Assembly: GCF_038004425.1 (NCBI RefSeq)
Contig: NZ_JBBORC010000001.1
Location: 3,814,501-3,878,500, forward strand
Direction of reading: 5' to 3'
Source of the DNA: Solibacillus sp. FSL W7-1464
Lineage (GTDB): Bacteria; Bacillota; Bacilli; Bacillales_A; Planococcaceae
DNA: 64,000 nucleotides
Positions 55,685 through 63,755 of this stretch are shown piece after piece. The translations under genes and the position numbers were made by a program. The notes beneath the pieces were generated by a model. It worked only from the letters and a program-made list of their open reading frames with translations. It was not told the origin of the DNA and did no database searches. Each line of letters opens with the position of its first letter. Position 1 is the stretch's first letter.

Positions 55685-55710
55685 GATGGATAATTAATGT
55701 TCTAGGTGAT
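55685..55710. repeat. partial GTTCTAGGTG hairpin repeat, copy 3
   Basis: GATGGATAATTAATGTTCTA followed by GGTGAT is closely similar to GATGGTAAATCAACGTTCTA plus GGTGGG at 51602-51627. Only the right arm is present here. Confidence 0.45.
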
Positions 55711-55723
55711 TCTTTTTAAAAAA

Positions 55724-55770
55724 GCACTTACTTATGAGACGGTTCTTCGTAATATGGCTAAGTGCGGTTT
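55724..55770. repeat. ACTTACTTATGA hairpin repeat, copy A
   Basis: GCACTTACTTATGAGACGGT opens the copy, and CTAAGTGCGGTTT closes it. The outer arms GCACTTA and TAAGTGC pair, with TACG-type pairs inside. Related copies are at 62085-62137 and 63663-63719. Confidence 0.75.
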
Positions 55771-55825
55771 AATCTTCAATCGAATCATCTAAAACAAAAA
55801 GTAGAATAGCTGTAATAAATAAAAA

Positions 55826-55860
55826 ATAAATCCCTTGCATGTAACCACAAGGGATTTGCT
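55826..55860 (-). terminator. intrinsic terminator of natAB
   Basis: AAATCCCTT pairs with AAGGGATTT across a 12-base loop and is followed on the minus strand by AT6 and more T. Confidence 0.8.
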
Positions 55861-55873
55861 ATTATTTATTTTA

Positions 55874-57025
55874 TTACAACACCCATTTATCTTTTGCAAA
55901 TAAAATACGTCCTACTGCCAGGATTACTAATGCTAACACTATGTTAACTCCAAGTGTAAGAAACACGTGCTCGATATCTATGATTCCAACAAATAATTCT
56001 TTAAAAGCTGCAAACACATTTAAAATTGGTACTAAAAAATGTGTAGTAGTTAGTTCATTTAGCCCGACGCTTGTGATGAATAAAGCTGGTAAAATTCCAA
56101 CCATAATAATGGGTGTTCCGTAGCTTTGTGCTTCTTTTACCGTCTTACCAAAAATACTTGTCAGCAATAACGCTGAAGCCATTAATGCAGCGAAACTAAT
56201 AATAATTAAAAGAGCGACCGTACCAATTAACCAGACGTTTCCTTCCATTGTTAAGCCCGCTTTTAACTGTTCTGTAAAGAAGTAGATTTCAATAAATACA
56301 ATTCCTAACGTTAAAATACCTGTAACAGTAGCAAGAATTACAAGTGTTAACCATTTGCCTAATAAAAATGAACTGCGATTAACAGGAGTCATTAATAAAG
56401 CTTCCATCGTACGGCGTTCTTTCTCCCCTGCTATAAAATCTGCTGATGAAGATGAAATACCTATACCTACTGCAATAACAAGCATCATTGGGATAAGGAA
56501 GCTCATCATTTGTACGGATTGATCACCTTCAATCACTTGTATTTTATTCACTGAAAAAGGTGTTAAAATAGCCGTTTCTATATTTTGTTGTCCTAAACGT
56601 TCTGAAACAATTGCCTGACTGTATTGTGTTAATGCCATTTCGATTGCTGACATGGCAATATAGCTGTTTTCACTATATTCATCGCCTAAAATTTGAACTA
56701 CCGGCGCATTTCCAGCAGCGATTTGCTGTTCAAAGTCTCCCGTAAGAACAAGCCCAGCCACTGCTTCACCTTCTTGAATAGTAGCTTCTACATCATCAAC
56801 AGCACGAAGCTCTAAATTCTCTTTTCCATCCAGTAAACCTTCTACAAATTCTAGCTGCTCATTTTCTGTTACGACATGAAGCTGGAGATCCTCGTCCGGT
56901 GACATCAGTTTTTCATAGAAAAATACTAATGCTGACATTAAAACTAATGGTAAAAGCACAGTTAAAAGTAGTGTGCGTTGATCTCGAAATGTATCCTTTA
57001 ACTCTTTTTTGAATATATTAAGCAT
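55874..57025 (-). CDS. natB: sodium-efflux-type ABC transporter permease NatB
   Basis: The 383-residue protein has an N-terminal helix, an extracytoplasmic loop of about 150 residues, and six C-terminal helices with FIAGEKERRTMEALLMTPV near residue 205, the ABC-2 coupling motif. It fits NatB of Bacillus, which with NatA exports sodium. I chose the ATG at 57025, seven bases after GGAGGG. Its start overlaps the end of natA by eight bases. Confidence 0.88.
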   Translation of the reverse strand: MLNIFKKELKDTFRDQRTLLLTVLLPLVLMSALVFFYEKLMSPDEDLQLHVVTENEQLEFVEGLLDGKENLELRAVDDVEATIQEGEAVAGLVLTGDFEQQIAAGNAPVVQILGDEYSENSYIAMSAIEMALTQYSQAIVSERLGQQNIETAILTPFSVNKIQVIEGDQSVQMMSFLIPMMLVIAVGIGISSSSADFIAGEKERRTMEALLMTPVNRSSFLLGKWLTLVILATVTGILTLGIVFIEIYFFTEQLKAGLTMEGNVWLIGTVALLIIISFAALMASALLLTSIFGKTVKEAQSYGTPIIMVGILPALFITSVGLNELTTTHFLVPILNVFAAFKELFVGIIDIEHVFLTLGVNIVLALVILAVGRILFAKDKWVL

Positions 57026-57767
57026 CTTCATTCCCTCCACGTACTAATTTACTCATGAAAATATAGTTTAAATCGCTTGAGCCCTCTTCAGCATAAAGCT
57101 GTTCAAGTGTGCCATCATAGACAAGTTCGCCTTTATGAATCATTGCTACTCGGTCACATAGCATCGTTACTTCCTCTACAATATGACTGGAGAAAATAAT
57201 GGTTTTCCCTTCACGTTTCAATTGGTGCACAAGCTGACGGAAAGTATTAGATGATGTAATATCTAGCCCTGTCGTTGGTTCATCAAAGAGTACAATATCT
57301 GGATCATGCAATAATGTTCTTGCAATAGCCACTTTTTGACGCATCCCTTTTGAAAACCCGCCAATTTTACGATCTAAATAGTCTCGCATGCCAAACATTT
57401 TCGCTAATTTTTCAATACGTACTTTTGTTTCATGCTTTCCTAAGCCATAAAGTGAACCAAAATATTCTAAGTTTTCACGTGTTGTCAGTCGCTCATAAAG
57501 TCCTGTCTCACTACCAAACAGTACGCCGATTCGTTTTTTCACTTCATCAGATTGCTTTACGGTATGAAAACCTGCTACTTCAACGCTACCTGAAGACGGT
57601 TCAATTAGAGTAGCGATTGTTCGTAGCAAGGTTGTTTTCCCAGCACCGTTTTCACCTAGGAGCCCAAGTACCTCACCCTCATGAACTTGTAAGGAGACTT
57701 GCTTTAAGGCCGTTATATATTGTTTCTTATTTTGAAATTGTTTTGTTACTGCTGTAATTTCAATCAT
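57018..57767 (-). CDS. natA: sodium-efflux-type ABC transporter ATPase NatA
   Basis: The 249-residue ATPase has Walker A GENGAGKTT near residue 37, GGFSKGMRQKVAIARTL signature near 135, and Walker B DIVLFDEPTTGLD. Gene order with natB and the adjacent divergent LytTR regulator and kinase supports NatA. I chose the ATG at 57767, six bases after GAGGTG, over a GTG nine bases earlier. Confidence 0.9.
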   Translation of the reverse strand: MIEITAVTKQFQNKKQYITALKQVSLQVHEGEVLGLLGENGAGKTTLLRTIATLIEPSSGSVEVAGFHTVKQSDEVKKRIGVLFGSETGLYERLTTRENLEYFGSLYGLGKHETKVRIEKLAKMFGMRDYLDRKIGGFSKGMRQKVAIARTLLHDPDIVLFDEPTTGLDITSSNTFRQLVHQLKREGKTIIFSSHIVEEVTMLCDRVAMIHKGELVYDGTLEQLYAEEGSSDLNYIFMSKLVRGGNEDA

Positions 57768-57831
57768 TTCCGTCACCTCGTTTATTTGATGTGTTTATCG
57801 TACAAATAAATACAAGAGGTGTCTGCGATGT

Positions 57832-57863
57832 TGTCGCAAAAATGCCTTATTATGTCGTGAAAA
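57832..57863. promoter_or_regulatory. candidate LytTR (NatR) direct repeat
   Basis: TGTCGCAAAA (57832) and TGTCGTGAAA (57853) form a direct repeat with a 21-base period, two helical turns, in the natA/natR divergent spacer. LytTR regulators bind such repeats. Inferred from pattern and context. Confidence 0.5.
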
Positions 57864-57929
57864 GGGAGAATGAATTGCAGAACTGTCAAAATATTACGTA
57901 TAGTGTATATTTATTACGAGGTGTATAAC

Positions 57930-58628
57930 ATGAGAGTAGGATTAGTAGATGACCGAGCGATTGATTTAGATAAACTAAAAGCAATTATAGAGCCAATCGA
58001 AGAAATAAATATTGTTTTTGCTACTACAAGTGCTCAGCAAGCCTATGAGGAAATAAAAAAGCAATCGATTGATTTACTTATTGCGGATATAGAAATGCCC
58101 GAATTATCGGGTTACGAATTAGCTGATATTATTCATACACATGCCCTACAAATTATGGTTATCTTTGTAACAGGCAATAGTGGGTACGCTGTTCATGCTT
58201 TTGAATTGAACGTACATGATTACATAATGAAGCCCTATACGAAAGAAAGACTTGTATCTTCTGTTGAAAGACTGTTAGCGAAGCAACAAAAAGCCGAGTT
58301 ATCGGGCCGGATTTTTATTAAGCAAAAATCTGATATTCATATCGTACAAAAAAAGGACATCATATTTATTGAACGTTCAGGACGTGCTACAACGATTTTC
58401 ACAAAAAATGGTCCTGTAAAAACGTATCAAACTTTAAATGAATTAGAGGGAGAGCTAAGGGACCGTTTGTTTATAAGAGCTCATCGCTCATTTATTATCA
58501 ATATTCAATACATATTAAATTTTTCGTTATACGCGAAAAATTCCTATTTGGTATCCTTTGAAGGAATTGAAGAAAAAGCAGTTATTACAAAAGAAAACTT
58601 AGATACTATACAGAAAAATTACTTTTGA
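57930..58628 (+). CDS. natR: LytTR-family response regulator (NatR-like)
   Basis: The 232-residue protein has a receiver domain with Asp7/Asp8 (LVDDRAID), phospho-acceptor Asp53 (LIADIEMPE) and Lys in MKPYTKE near 103. A LytTR DNA-binding domain ends it (IFIERSGRATTIFT, IRAHRSFIINIQYI). The start at 57930 follows GAGGTG. It precedes a matching kinase by nine bases and faces natAB, so it probably activates natAB in response to ion or membrane stress. Confidence 0.9.
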   Translation: MRVGLVDDRAIDLDKLKAIIEPIEEINIVFATTSAQQAYEEIKKQSIDLLIADIEMPELSGYELADIIHTHALQIMVIFVTGNSGYAVHAFELNVHDYIMKPYTKERLVSSVERLLAKQQKAELSGRIFIKQKSDIHIVQKKDIIFIERSGRATTIFTKNGPVKTYQTLNELEGELRDRLFIRAHRSFIINIQYILNFSLYAKNSYLVSFEGIEEKAVITKENLDTIQKNYF

Positions 58629-58637
58629 GGTGGCAAT

Positions 58638-59573
58638 ATGAAGCATAATCTATATTTTTCCATCATTTGTTGTACCCATTTTGCCCTTGCAACAGTAGGC
58701 TATCTTTCCTTCTACATAAGCATTCCCATCAGCATCATTTTAGCCGTAGCAGCAATGAAAAGATTTACGTTAAAGCTTGATTGGAGTGTAATAATTCATT
58801 TATGTATGTATGGGGTCTATGTATTAAATGGAAAGAGTGTACAAAATCTGCTCTTGCTTTTTGGCGCATTGCTTGTCGTTATTTATAGTTCACAAAAGCA
58901 GAAAGCTCTATTTAAGACTTCCACAGTACAGTTAGAAGTAAATGAAAAGCTAGCAGAATTTAATCGTACATTTCAAGAGGTACGTAAAGAACGTCACGAT
59001 TACTTAAAGCATGTATCAGCAATTGCTTATTTACTGGAAAAAGATCAAGTTGAGGAAGCGAAAACCTATATGCATGGGTTAGTAAAGCGATATGAACAGA
59101 CGAACTTGTCGATAAAGGGAGAGCAGGGGGCAGTAGCAGCAGTATTATATACAAATTACGAAAAGGCACGAAGCCATAATATTGCTATTAATTATTTGCT
59201 TGAAATACCTGTATCAAACTTATCACTACCATCAGATGAAATCGTTCGGCTAATAGGCAATATATTAGAAAATGCGATGGATGCAAGCATTGAATGGCAA
59301 ACGAAGTATAACAAACAGGCTTTTATTGAATTAAGCCTTCGCAAAAAAAGCGGTCTCTATATATTAACTTGTTCAAACAATACGATCCCCTTACCGAAGG
59401 AAATTGCTGACCAATTGTTTGCCAAAACTGGTGTTACAACAAAGCCGAATCATAATGGTTTAGGTACTTCAATTATTCGGCAAATTGTAGAACAGCATGG
59501 CGGATATTTAGAATTTATAGCAGAGAAACAAACTTTTACAATTACGTGTAAAATCCCTAATGTCGTTTCATAA
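58638..59573 (+). CDS. natK: GHKL-domain sensor histidine kinase (NatK-like)
   Basis: The 311-residue protein has about four hydrophobic segments in the first 90 residues and a linker coiled coil. The phospho-acceptor His120 lies in RKERHDYLKHVSAI. A GHKL ATPase domain follows with GNILENAMDAS near 215 and HNGLGTSIIRQIVEQHGG near 275. It is the likely partner of the LytTR regulator encoded nine bases upstream. GAGGTGG precedes the ATG. No terminator stands out after it. Confidence 0.88.
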   Translation: MKHNLYFSIICCTHFALATVGYLSFYISIPISIILAVAAMKRFTLKLDWSVIIHLCMYGVYVLNGKSVQNLLLLFGALLVVIYSSQKQKALFKTSTVQLEVNEKLAEFNRTFQEVRKERHDYLKHVSAIAYLLEKDQVEEAKTYMHGLVKRYEQTNLSIKGEQGAVAAVLYTNYEKARSHNIAINYLLEIPVSNLSLPSDEIVRLIGNILENAMDASIEWQTKYNKQAFIELSLRKKSGLYILTCSNNTIPLPKEIADQLFAKTGVTTKPNHNGLGTSIIRQIVEQHGGYLEFIAEKQTFTITCKIPNVVS

Positions 59574-59688
59574 AAGACTTTAATAAGCTACATCTTAAAA
59601 CTGGCTCACGAGATGCAGATTATTATAGCTACAGTGTATACCCGTAATTAAATGGCGAGGAACAATAGTAACGGAAGGAACAAGGAAT

Positions 59689-60153
59689 ATGAAAAAAAGA
59701 ATTTGGTTTATTTTACTTTCTCTGATTATCATCGCAATCGGTTTTTACATAACATTGGCACCAAAACCATTAGCACGGGATGTGGATATTTCGTTGCTGG
59801 GGCCAAGTGATATGACCGGGCTGCTCGTTATGGACTACCAACAGGACAATATGTACAGGACAGCAGATAGAGAGCAAATGAATGAGATATATAAACAATT
59901 AATGTTGATTAACGTCACACGGGGGCAAGATGTTGAATTAAATGAGCCCGTTTTTCGTGACGACGAGATACTAAAAATCCGCTTATATAATAGCGAAAAA
60001 AGCTCTTCCATTAACTTTACATTTTATGAGGATGGCTATCTTATTATGGAAGAGCAGGCATTCTTCAATAAAATAACATTAGGCCGCCAAGTGTCAGAAA
60101 AGGAATTTGCGCAGTTTTATGACTTTATACATAATGGTAGATCATTTGAGTGA
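59689..60153 (+). CDS. membrane-anchored hypothetical protein
   Basis: The 154-residue protein has an N-terminal membrane helix (residues 5-24) and a soluble outer domain with LGPSDMTGLLVMDYQQ and NFTFYEDGYLIMEEQ. No catalytic motif is seen and I do not recognise the family. GGAAGG lies before the ATG. It follows natK by 115 bp on the same strand, but cotranscription is not established. Confidence 0.65.
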   Translation: MKKRIWFILLSLIIIAIGFYITLAPKPLARDVDISLLGPSDMTGLLVMDYQQDNMYRTADREQMNEIYKQLMLINVTRGQDVELNEPVFRDDEILKIRLYNSEKSSSINFTFYEDGYLIMEEQAFFNKITLGRQVSEKEFAQFYDFIHNGRSFE

Positions 60154-60542
60154 AGGCTCCCATTGCCAGGCTCTTTTGAAAAAATAAAGAAACGAAGAAC
60201 CACTATAAAACATGAACTAAACCCAATTAGAGATGCAGTTCAGCCTTGCTTTAGTAGTTCTTATAGTAAACGTCTTATCAATGATATCTATTTATAATAT
60301 TATCATTCGGCTTCTGATTTACAATTCCATTTTTGTTTGCTAGGCAATGATCACCGCTCATGTTGTTGATGAAACATAATTAAAGCAAAGCTAACCTTTC
60401 AATTCTTGTCCATTTCATTTAGAAGTTTTTTCATAACACAATCTCCCTATACTAATAAAAAAATGAAACCATTTACTTCGGATACCGTATAATTTAAATA
60501 TCATCAGAAACTTTCAACATACTCACGAAGGGAGAGAGCAAC
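60154..60542. other. intergenic region with an imperfect inverted repeat
   Basis: AAGAACCACTA (60195-60205) and TAGTAGTTCTT (60252-60262) are near complements 46 bases apart, without a convincing T run. The rest is AT-rich and should hold the promoter of the VWA gene. No gene is seen. Confidence 0.4.
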
Positions 60543-61943
60543 ATGAAAATAAGATTAGGACCCTTGGCCATGGCCATCGCAGCAACTATTTTCCTTACTG
60601 GCTGTCAGGAGGACGAAGAAACAAAGACAGAGACAAGCCCTTCTACAGAAAACGTAGTAACTGAGGATGAGGAAACGCCAGAAACGCTGGAAGTGGCAAG
60701 TGAAGACGAAAGTATCCTTGCTGAACTGGAAGAGATGGATCTTCCAGAGATTCCTATAGTACCGCAAGATTATGTTCAACAAGGTGCGGGACTCTTAAAC
60801 AACGAAACTATAGGGAATTCGGAAGAAGCCCATGCAAACTTCCTAAAATTATTTGGGGATGTATCCCCACTACCGGAGAACGCTACTCAGGAAGAACTGG
60901 AACTCTACTACCGCTATATTTATAATATAACGAGAATCAGCCTCCCTGACCCATCCAGTGTATTGGATGCGGCACAGTTTGATATGGAAGGGATGCCTGT
61001 AGCAGACCCCCGTTATAAATTCAAAGAGAATTATAATCTCGAAATCATTTTGGATGCCAGTGGTTCCATGCGCGCGGATGCAGGTGGTGAGACACGGATG
61101 GCTCAAGCGAAGCGAGAGATTCAGAACTTCCTTGCTTCTGCTCCGGAAGAGGCCAATGTTTCACTTCGAGTTTACGGACATAAAGGAACAGGTAATAGCT
61201 CTGATAAGGCGATGTCGTGTGGTGCCATTGAAGAAGTCTATGAGCGAGGCCCATATGATGAAGCTGCTTTCCAACAAGCAATGAATCAGTTTGAGCCTGC
61301 TGGCTGGACACCTATTGCCGGTGCACTCGAATCTGCAGCAAAAAGTTTTGAAGGCTTAGATGGGGAGACTAACACCAACCTCATCTACCTAGTGAGTGAT
61401 GGCATTGAAACATGTGATGGAGATCCTGTCTCAGCAGCGAAAAGCTTTGCCGGAAGCAACATCTCCCCCATCATTAATGTCATTGGCTTTAATGCAGACT
61501 CCAAGGCACAGCAACAGCTAAAGGAAGTCGCAAAAGAAGCGAATGGAACGTACACTAACGTTCAAAACGCAGAAGGTCTTCGAAACGAATTCGAACGTAC
61601 CGAAGAAATTCTTCAAAAATGGAAGCAGTGGAGCGTTGGAGCGATAAATGATAAAAACTGGAGAGACGTTCATGCTACAAATGACATTAATGAATTCAGC
61701 GTCGACTGGATGAATAACGTAAGAGCTCAAGTGACTTCTGAATATGTTGCAATCGATATACTTTTTGACGAAGAAATGATTACCTATGACCAATTGAGAG
61801 CCCTAAAGGATCTGGCTACTGCCAACTTTAAGCAAGGTCAGGAAGCCGGCAAGAATTTTTATGAGGAACTCAAGCAGATCAAAGAAGAAGGAATTGAAGG
61901 CATGGACCAGCTGATTGAAGAATCCCGTCCAGACGGGGAATAA
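60543..61943 (+). CDS. VWA domain-containing lipoprotein
   Basis: The 466-residue protein has a lipoprotein signal peptide with lipobox LTGC near residue 21 and an acidic linker rich in Glu/Thr to about 75. A von Willebrand A domain follows with MIDAS Asp171 (ILDASGSMRAD) and downstream TPIAGALESAA and LVSDGIETCDGD, completing the metal site. The C-terminal 130 residues are helical and acidic. It would sit on the outer membrane face and bind a partner through divalent metal. By eye it is somewhat GC-richer than its neighbours. GAAGGGAGAG precedes the ATG. Confidence 0.85.
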   Translation: MKIRLGPLAMAIAATIFLTGCQEDEETKTETSPSTENVVTEDEETPETLEVASEDESILAELEEMDLPEIPIVPQDYVQQGAGLLNNETIGNSEEAHANFLKLFGDVSPLPENATQEELELYYRYIYNITRISLPDPSSVLDAAQFDMEGMPVADPRYKFKENYNLEIILDASGSMRADAGGETRMAQAKREIQNFLASAPEEANVSLRVYGHKGTGNSSDKAMSCGAIEEVYERGPYDEAAFQQAMNQFEPAGWTPIAGALESAAKSFEGLDGETNTNLIYLVSDGIETCDGDPVSAAKSFAGSNISPIINVIGFNADSKAQQQLKEVAKEANGTYTNVQNAEGLRNEFERTEEILQKWKQWSVGAINDKNWRDVHATNDINEFSVDWMNNVRAQVTSEYVAIDILFDEEMITYDQLRALKDLATANFKQGQEAGKNFYEELKQIKEEGIEGMDQLIEESRPDGE

Positions 61944-61994
61944 GTTTACAATGAGTGTTAGGCATTCAAATATGCATTACTGTTAATTTATACA

Positions 61995-62036
61995 AAAAGC
62001 CATCCAATTAGGTATTTTCTGTTTGGATGGCTTTTC
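61995..62036 (+). terminator. intrinsic terminator of VWA lipoprotein gene
   Basis: AAAAGCCATCCAA and TTGGATGGCTTTT pair over a loop of about 15 bases and end in TTTT. Confidence 0.85.
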
Positions 62037-62084
62037 TACTTTTATTCAGATTCTATAATAGATGTTGGGATCGCTACGAAATAA

Positions 62085-62137
62085 CCGTACTTACTTATGA
62101 TACGGTCCACCATGGCTTTCCTAAGTGCGCTTTTTTA
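62085..62137. repeat. ACTTACTTATGA hairpin repeat, copy B
   Basis: GTACTTACTTATGATACGGT opens the copy and CTAAGTGCGCTTTTTT closes it. The middle differs from the other copies. Its right end is followed by T6, like a terminator. Confidence 0.75.
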
Positions 62138-62293
62138 ATGGTCTTTGCTAACTCTTCATCCTTATCAATTTGGAAATCCATTATCCTCTACTTGACTAAG
62201 ATAGGGTTTTTCAGGAAAACATATTCTTGGTATGATGTTAAGGTTGTGAATTACTATGTCACACATTTACATTCATCTAAGAAAGAGGTATTT

Positions 62294-63484
62294 ATGCACT
62301 CCACAAAATTATCAAAGCAACATTGGTTGCTAATTTTAACACTTTCTTTATTAACATTTGTTCTTGGGACAAGTGAATTTGTTATTGTCGGAATCTTAAC
62401 AGATATTTCTTCAAGTCTTAATATGACTAATGCAAAAACCGGTACACTCGTTTCTGCGTTTGCAATTACGTTTGCCATCGCTACACCACTGGTAATGTCA
62501 GTCACAAGTCATTTACCAAAGCGTAAATGGATGTTGTTTTTAATGGCATCTTTCATCATTCTAAATGCTTTGTGCATAATTTCGACGGGCTATATCATGC
62601 TCCTTACACTACGGATTATGACAGCGATTGTAACAGGAGTTTTAATCTCTCTAGCCATGATTGTAGCAAGTGAAACCATCCCGATTAATAAACGCGGACT
62701 TGCTATTTCATTCGTTTTCGGTGGTTTCACACTTGCAAATGTCGTTGGAGTGCCAATTGGTATTGTTATTGCCGAAGATTATGGCTGGAATGCCACTTTC
62801 ATGTTAACCACTTTCCTAGGAGGATTGGCGTTTTTGGCATCCTTTTTTGTCTTACCTCATAAACTCAGCCAAGTACGCAGTTCGATACGTGATCAGTTTT
62901 CTTTATTGACCAATCCTCGTATATTGATGGCTTTTTTCATTCCTGCACTCGGGTTTGGCGCAACATATGCAGTCTTTACATACCTTGTACCAATCTTGAA
63001 AGAAATGGGAGCACCAAATAAGTCAATTAGTATAATCTTATTTAGTTATGGATTTATTTCGATTTTCAGCAACATCCTCGCTGGTAAAATTGCTAGCCAA
63101 AATGCAATCGGTCGCCTTCGGTTTGTTTTTCTCGTGCAAGCAGTTGTTCTGACGAGTTTATTTTGGACTACCAATCATTTTGTTTTAGGATTAATAAATA
63201 TTGGATTAATGTCGTTAATGGCTATCCTTTTAACAACATCTACTCAGCTATATTTAATTGACCTTGCAGGAATTTATCAGCCAAAAGCAACAGGACTCGC
63301 AGCTTCATTAATGCCAGTGGCAAGCAACGTGGGCATCGCTTTTGGTTCTGCCTTAGGTGGAATTGTGTACCATCAAGGAAATTTAATGAATGTAGCTTGG
63401 GTCGGTGGGATAATTGCCGTCTGTGCAAGTCTGCTAACTTTCTTTAGTCATCAATTAGACCAAAAACAAAATACATCAGAATAG
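62294..63484 (+). CDS. DHA1-type MFS exporter
   Basis: The 396-residue protein has 12 hydrophobic segments. The first ends GTSEFVIVGIL, the AraJ/YdhP-like DHA1 signature. GVLISLAMIVASE near 120 and a GVPIG motif near 157 belong to the antiporter half. Drug or metabolite efflux is inferred; no regulator is adjacent. The ATG at 62294 follows GAAAGAGGT. An in-frame upstream extension is rejected because it carries a dispersed repeat. Confidence 0.85.
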   Translation: MHSTKLSKQHWLLILTLSLLTFVLGTSEFVIVGILTDISSSLNMTNAKTGTLVSAFAITFAIATPLVMSVTSHLPKRKWMLFLMASFIILNALCIISTGYIMLLTLRIMTAIVTGVLISLAMIVASETIPINKRGLAISFVFGGFTLANVVGVPIGIVIAEDYGWNATFMLTTFLGGLAFLASFFVLPHKLSQVRSSIRDQFSLLTNPRILMAFFIPALGFGATYAVFTYLVPILKEMGAPNKSISIILFSYGFISIFSNILAGKIASQNAIGRLRFVFLVQAVVLTSLFWTTNHFVLGLINIGLMSLMAILLTTSTQLYLIDLAGIYQPKATGLAASLMPVASNVGIAFGSALGGIVYHQGNLMNVAWVGGIIAVCASLLTFFSHQLDQKQNTSE

Positions 63485-63621
63485 AAATGATTAATTAAAC
63501 AAAAGTTATATTAATTCTACATCAATCATTGCTCCCGGTTTATATTTTTCGGCAAATAGAGATAAATTTTTTGAAACAGTTGTCAATTAAAGTACTTACT
63601 TAGTTACGACCATTTTAGTAG

Positions 63622-63660
63622 AAAAACAGGCACAATCGCATGAAGCGAATGTGCCTGTTT
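63622..63660. terminator. hairpin terminator downstream of the MFS gene
   Basis: AAAACAGGCACAATCGC and GCGAATGTGCCTGTTT pair with one mismatch over a five-base loop, flanked by AAAAA on the left. It is the stronger of two adjacent hairpins. Confidence 0.7.
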
Positions 63661-63662
63661 CA

Positions 63663-63719
63663 AAAACCGCACTTACTTATGATACGGTTCACCGTAATAA
63701 GTATAAGTGCGGTTTTTTT
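63663..63719. repeat. ACTTACTTATGA hairpin repeat, copy C
   Basis: AAAAACCGCACTTACTTATG opens the copy and TAAGTGCGGTTTTTTT closes it. Outer arms of about 14 bp and an inner ACGGT/ACCGT stem make this the best-formed hairpin of the three. Confidence 0.8.
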
Positions 63720-63755
63720 CACCAACGTTTATAATAAAGATAAGGCGGTGATAAC

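Larger units (their letters stand above)
55481..55873. other. intergenic region with two repeat types
   Basis: Besides the nuclease promoter this holds a copy of the GTTCTAGGTG repeat (55685-55710), copy A of the ACTTACTTATGA hairpin (55724-55770), a 23-codon frame of doubtful status (55769-55840) and the natAB terminator. Confidence 0.6.
61944..62293. other. intergenic region with terminator and hairpin repeat
   Basis: This spacer holds the VWA gene terminator and copy B of the ACTTACTTATGA repeat. An open frame runs through it into the MFS gene but carries the repeat and no ribosome site, so it is not treated as coding. Confidence 0.6.

Noticed and set aside
60195-60262. AAGAACCACTA / TAGTAGTTCTT inverted repeat as a terminator
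   Set aside because: The loop is long, the pairing imperfect and there is no T run on either side. Listed only as content of the spacer.
62027-62293. 89-codon N-terminal extension of the MFS exporter
   Set aside because: It has no ribosome site, crosses a dispersed hairpin repeat and ends the family match at residue 90. The ATG at 62294 with GAAAGAGGT fits the exporter N-terminus.
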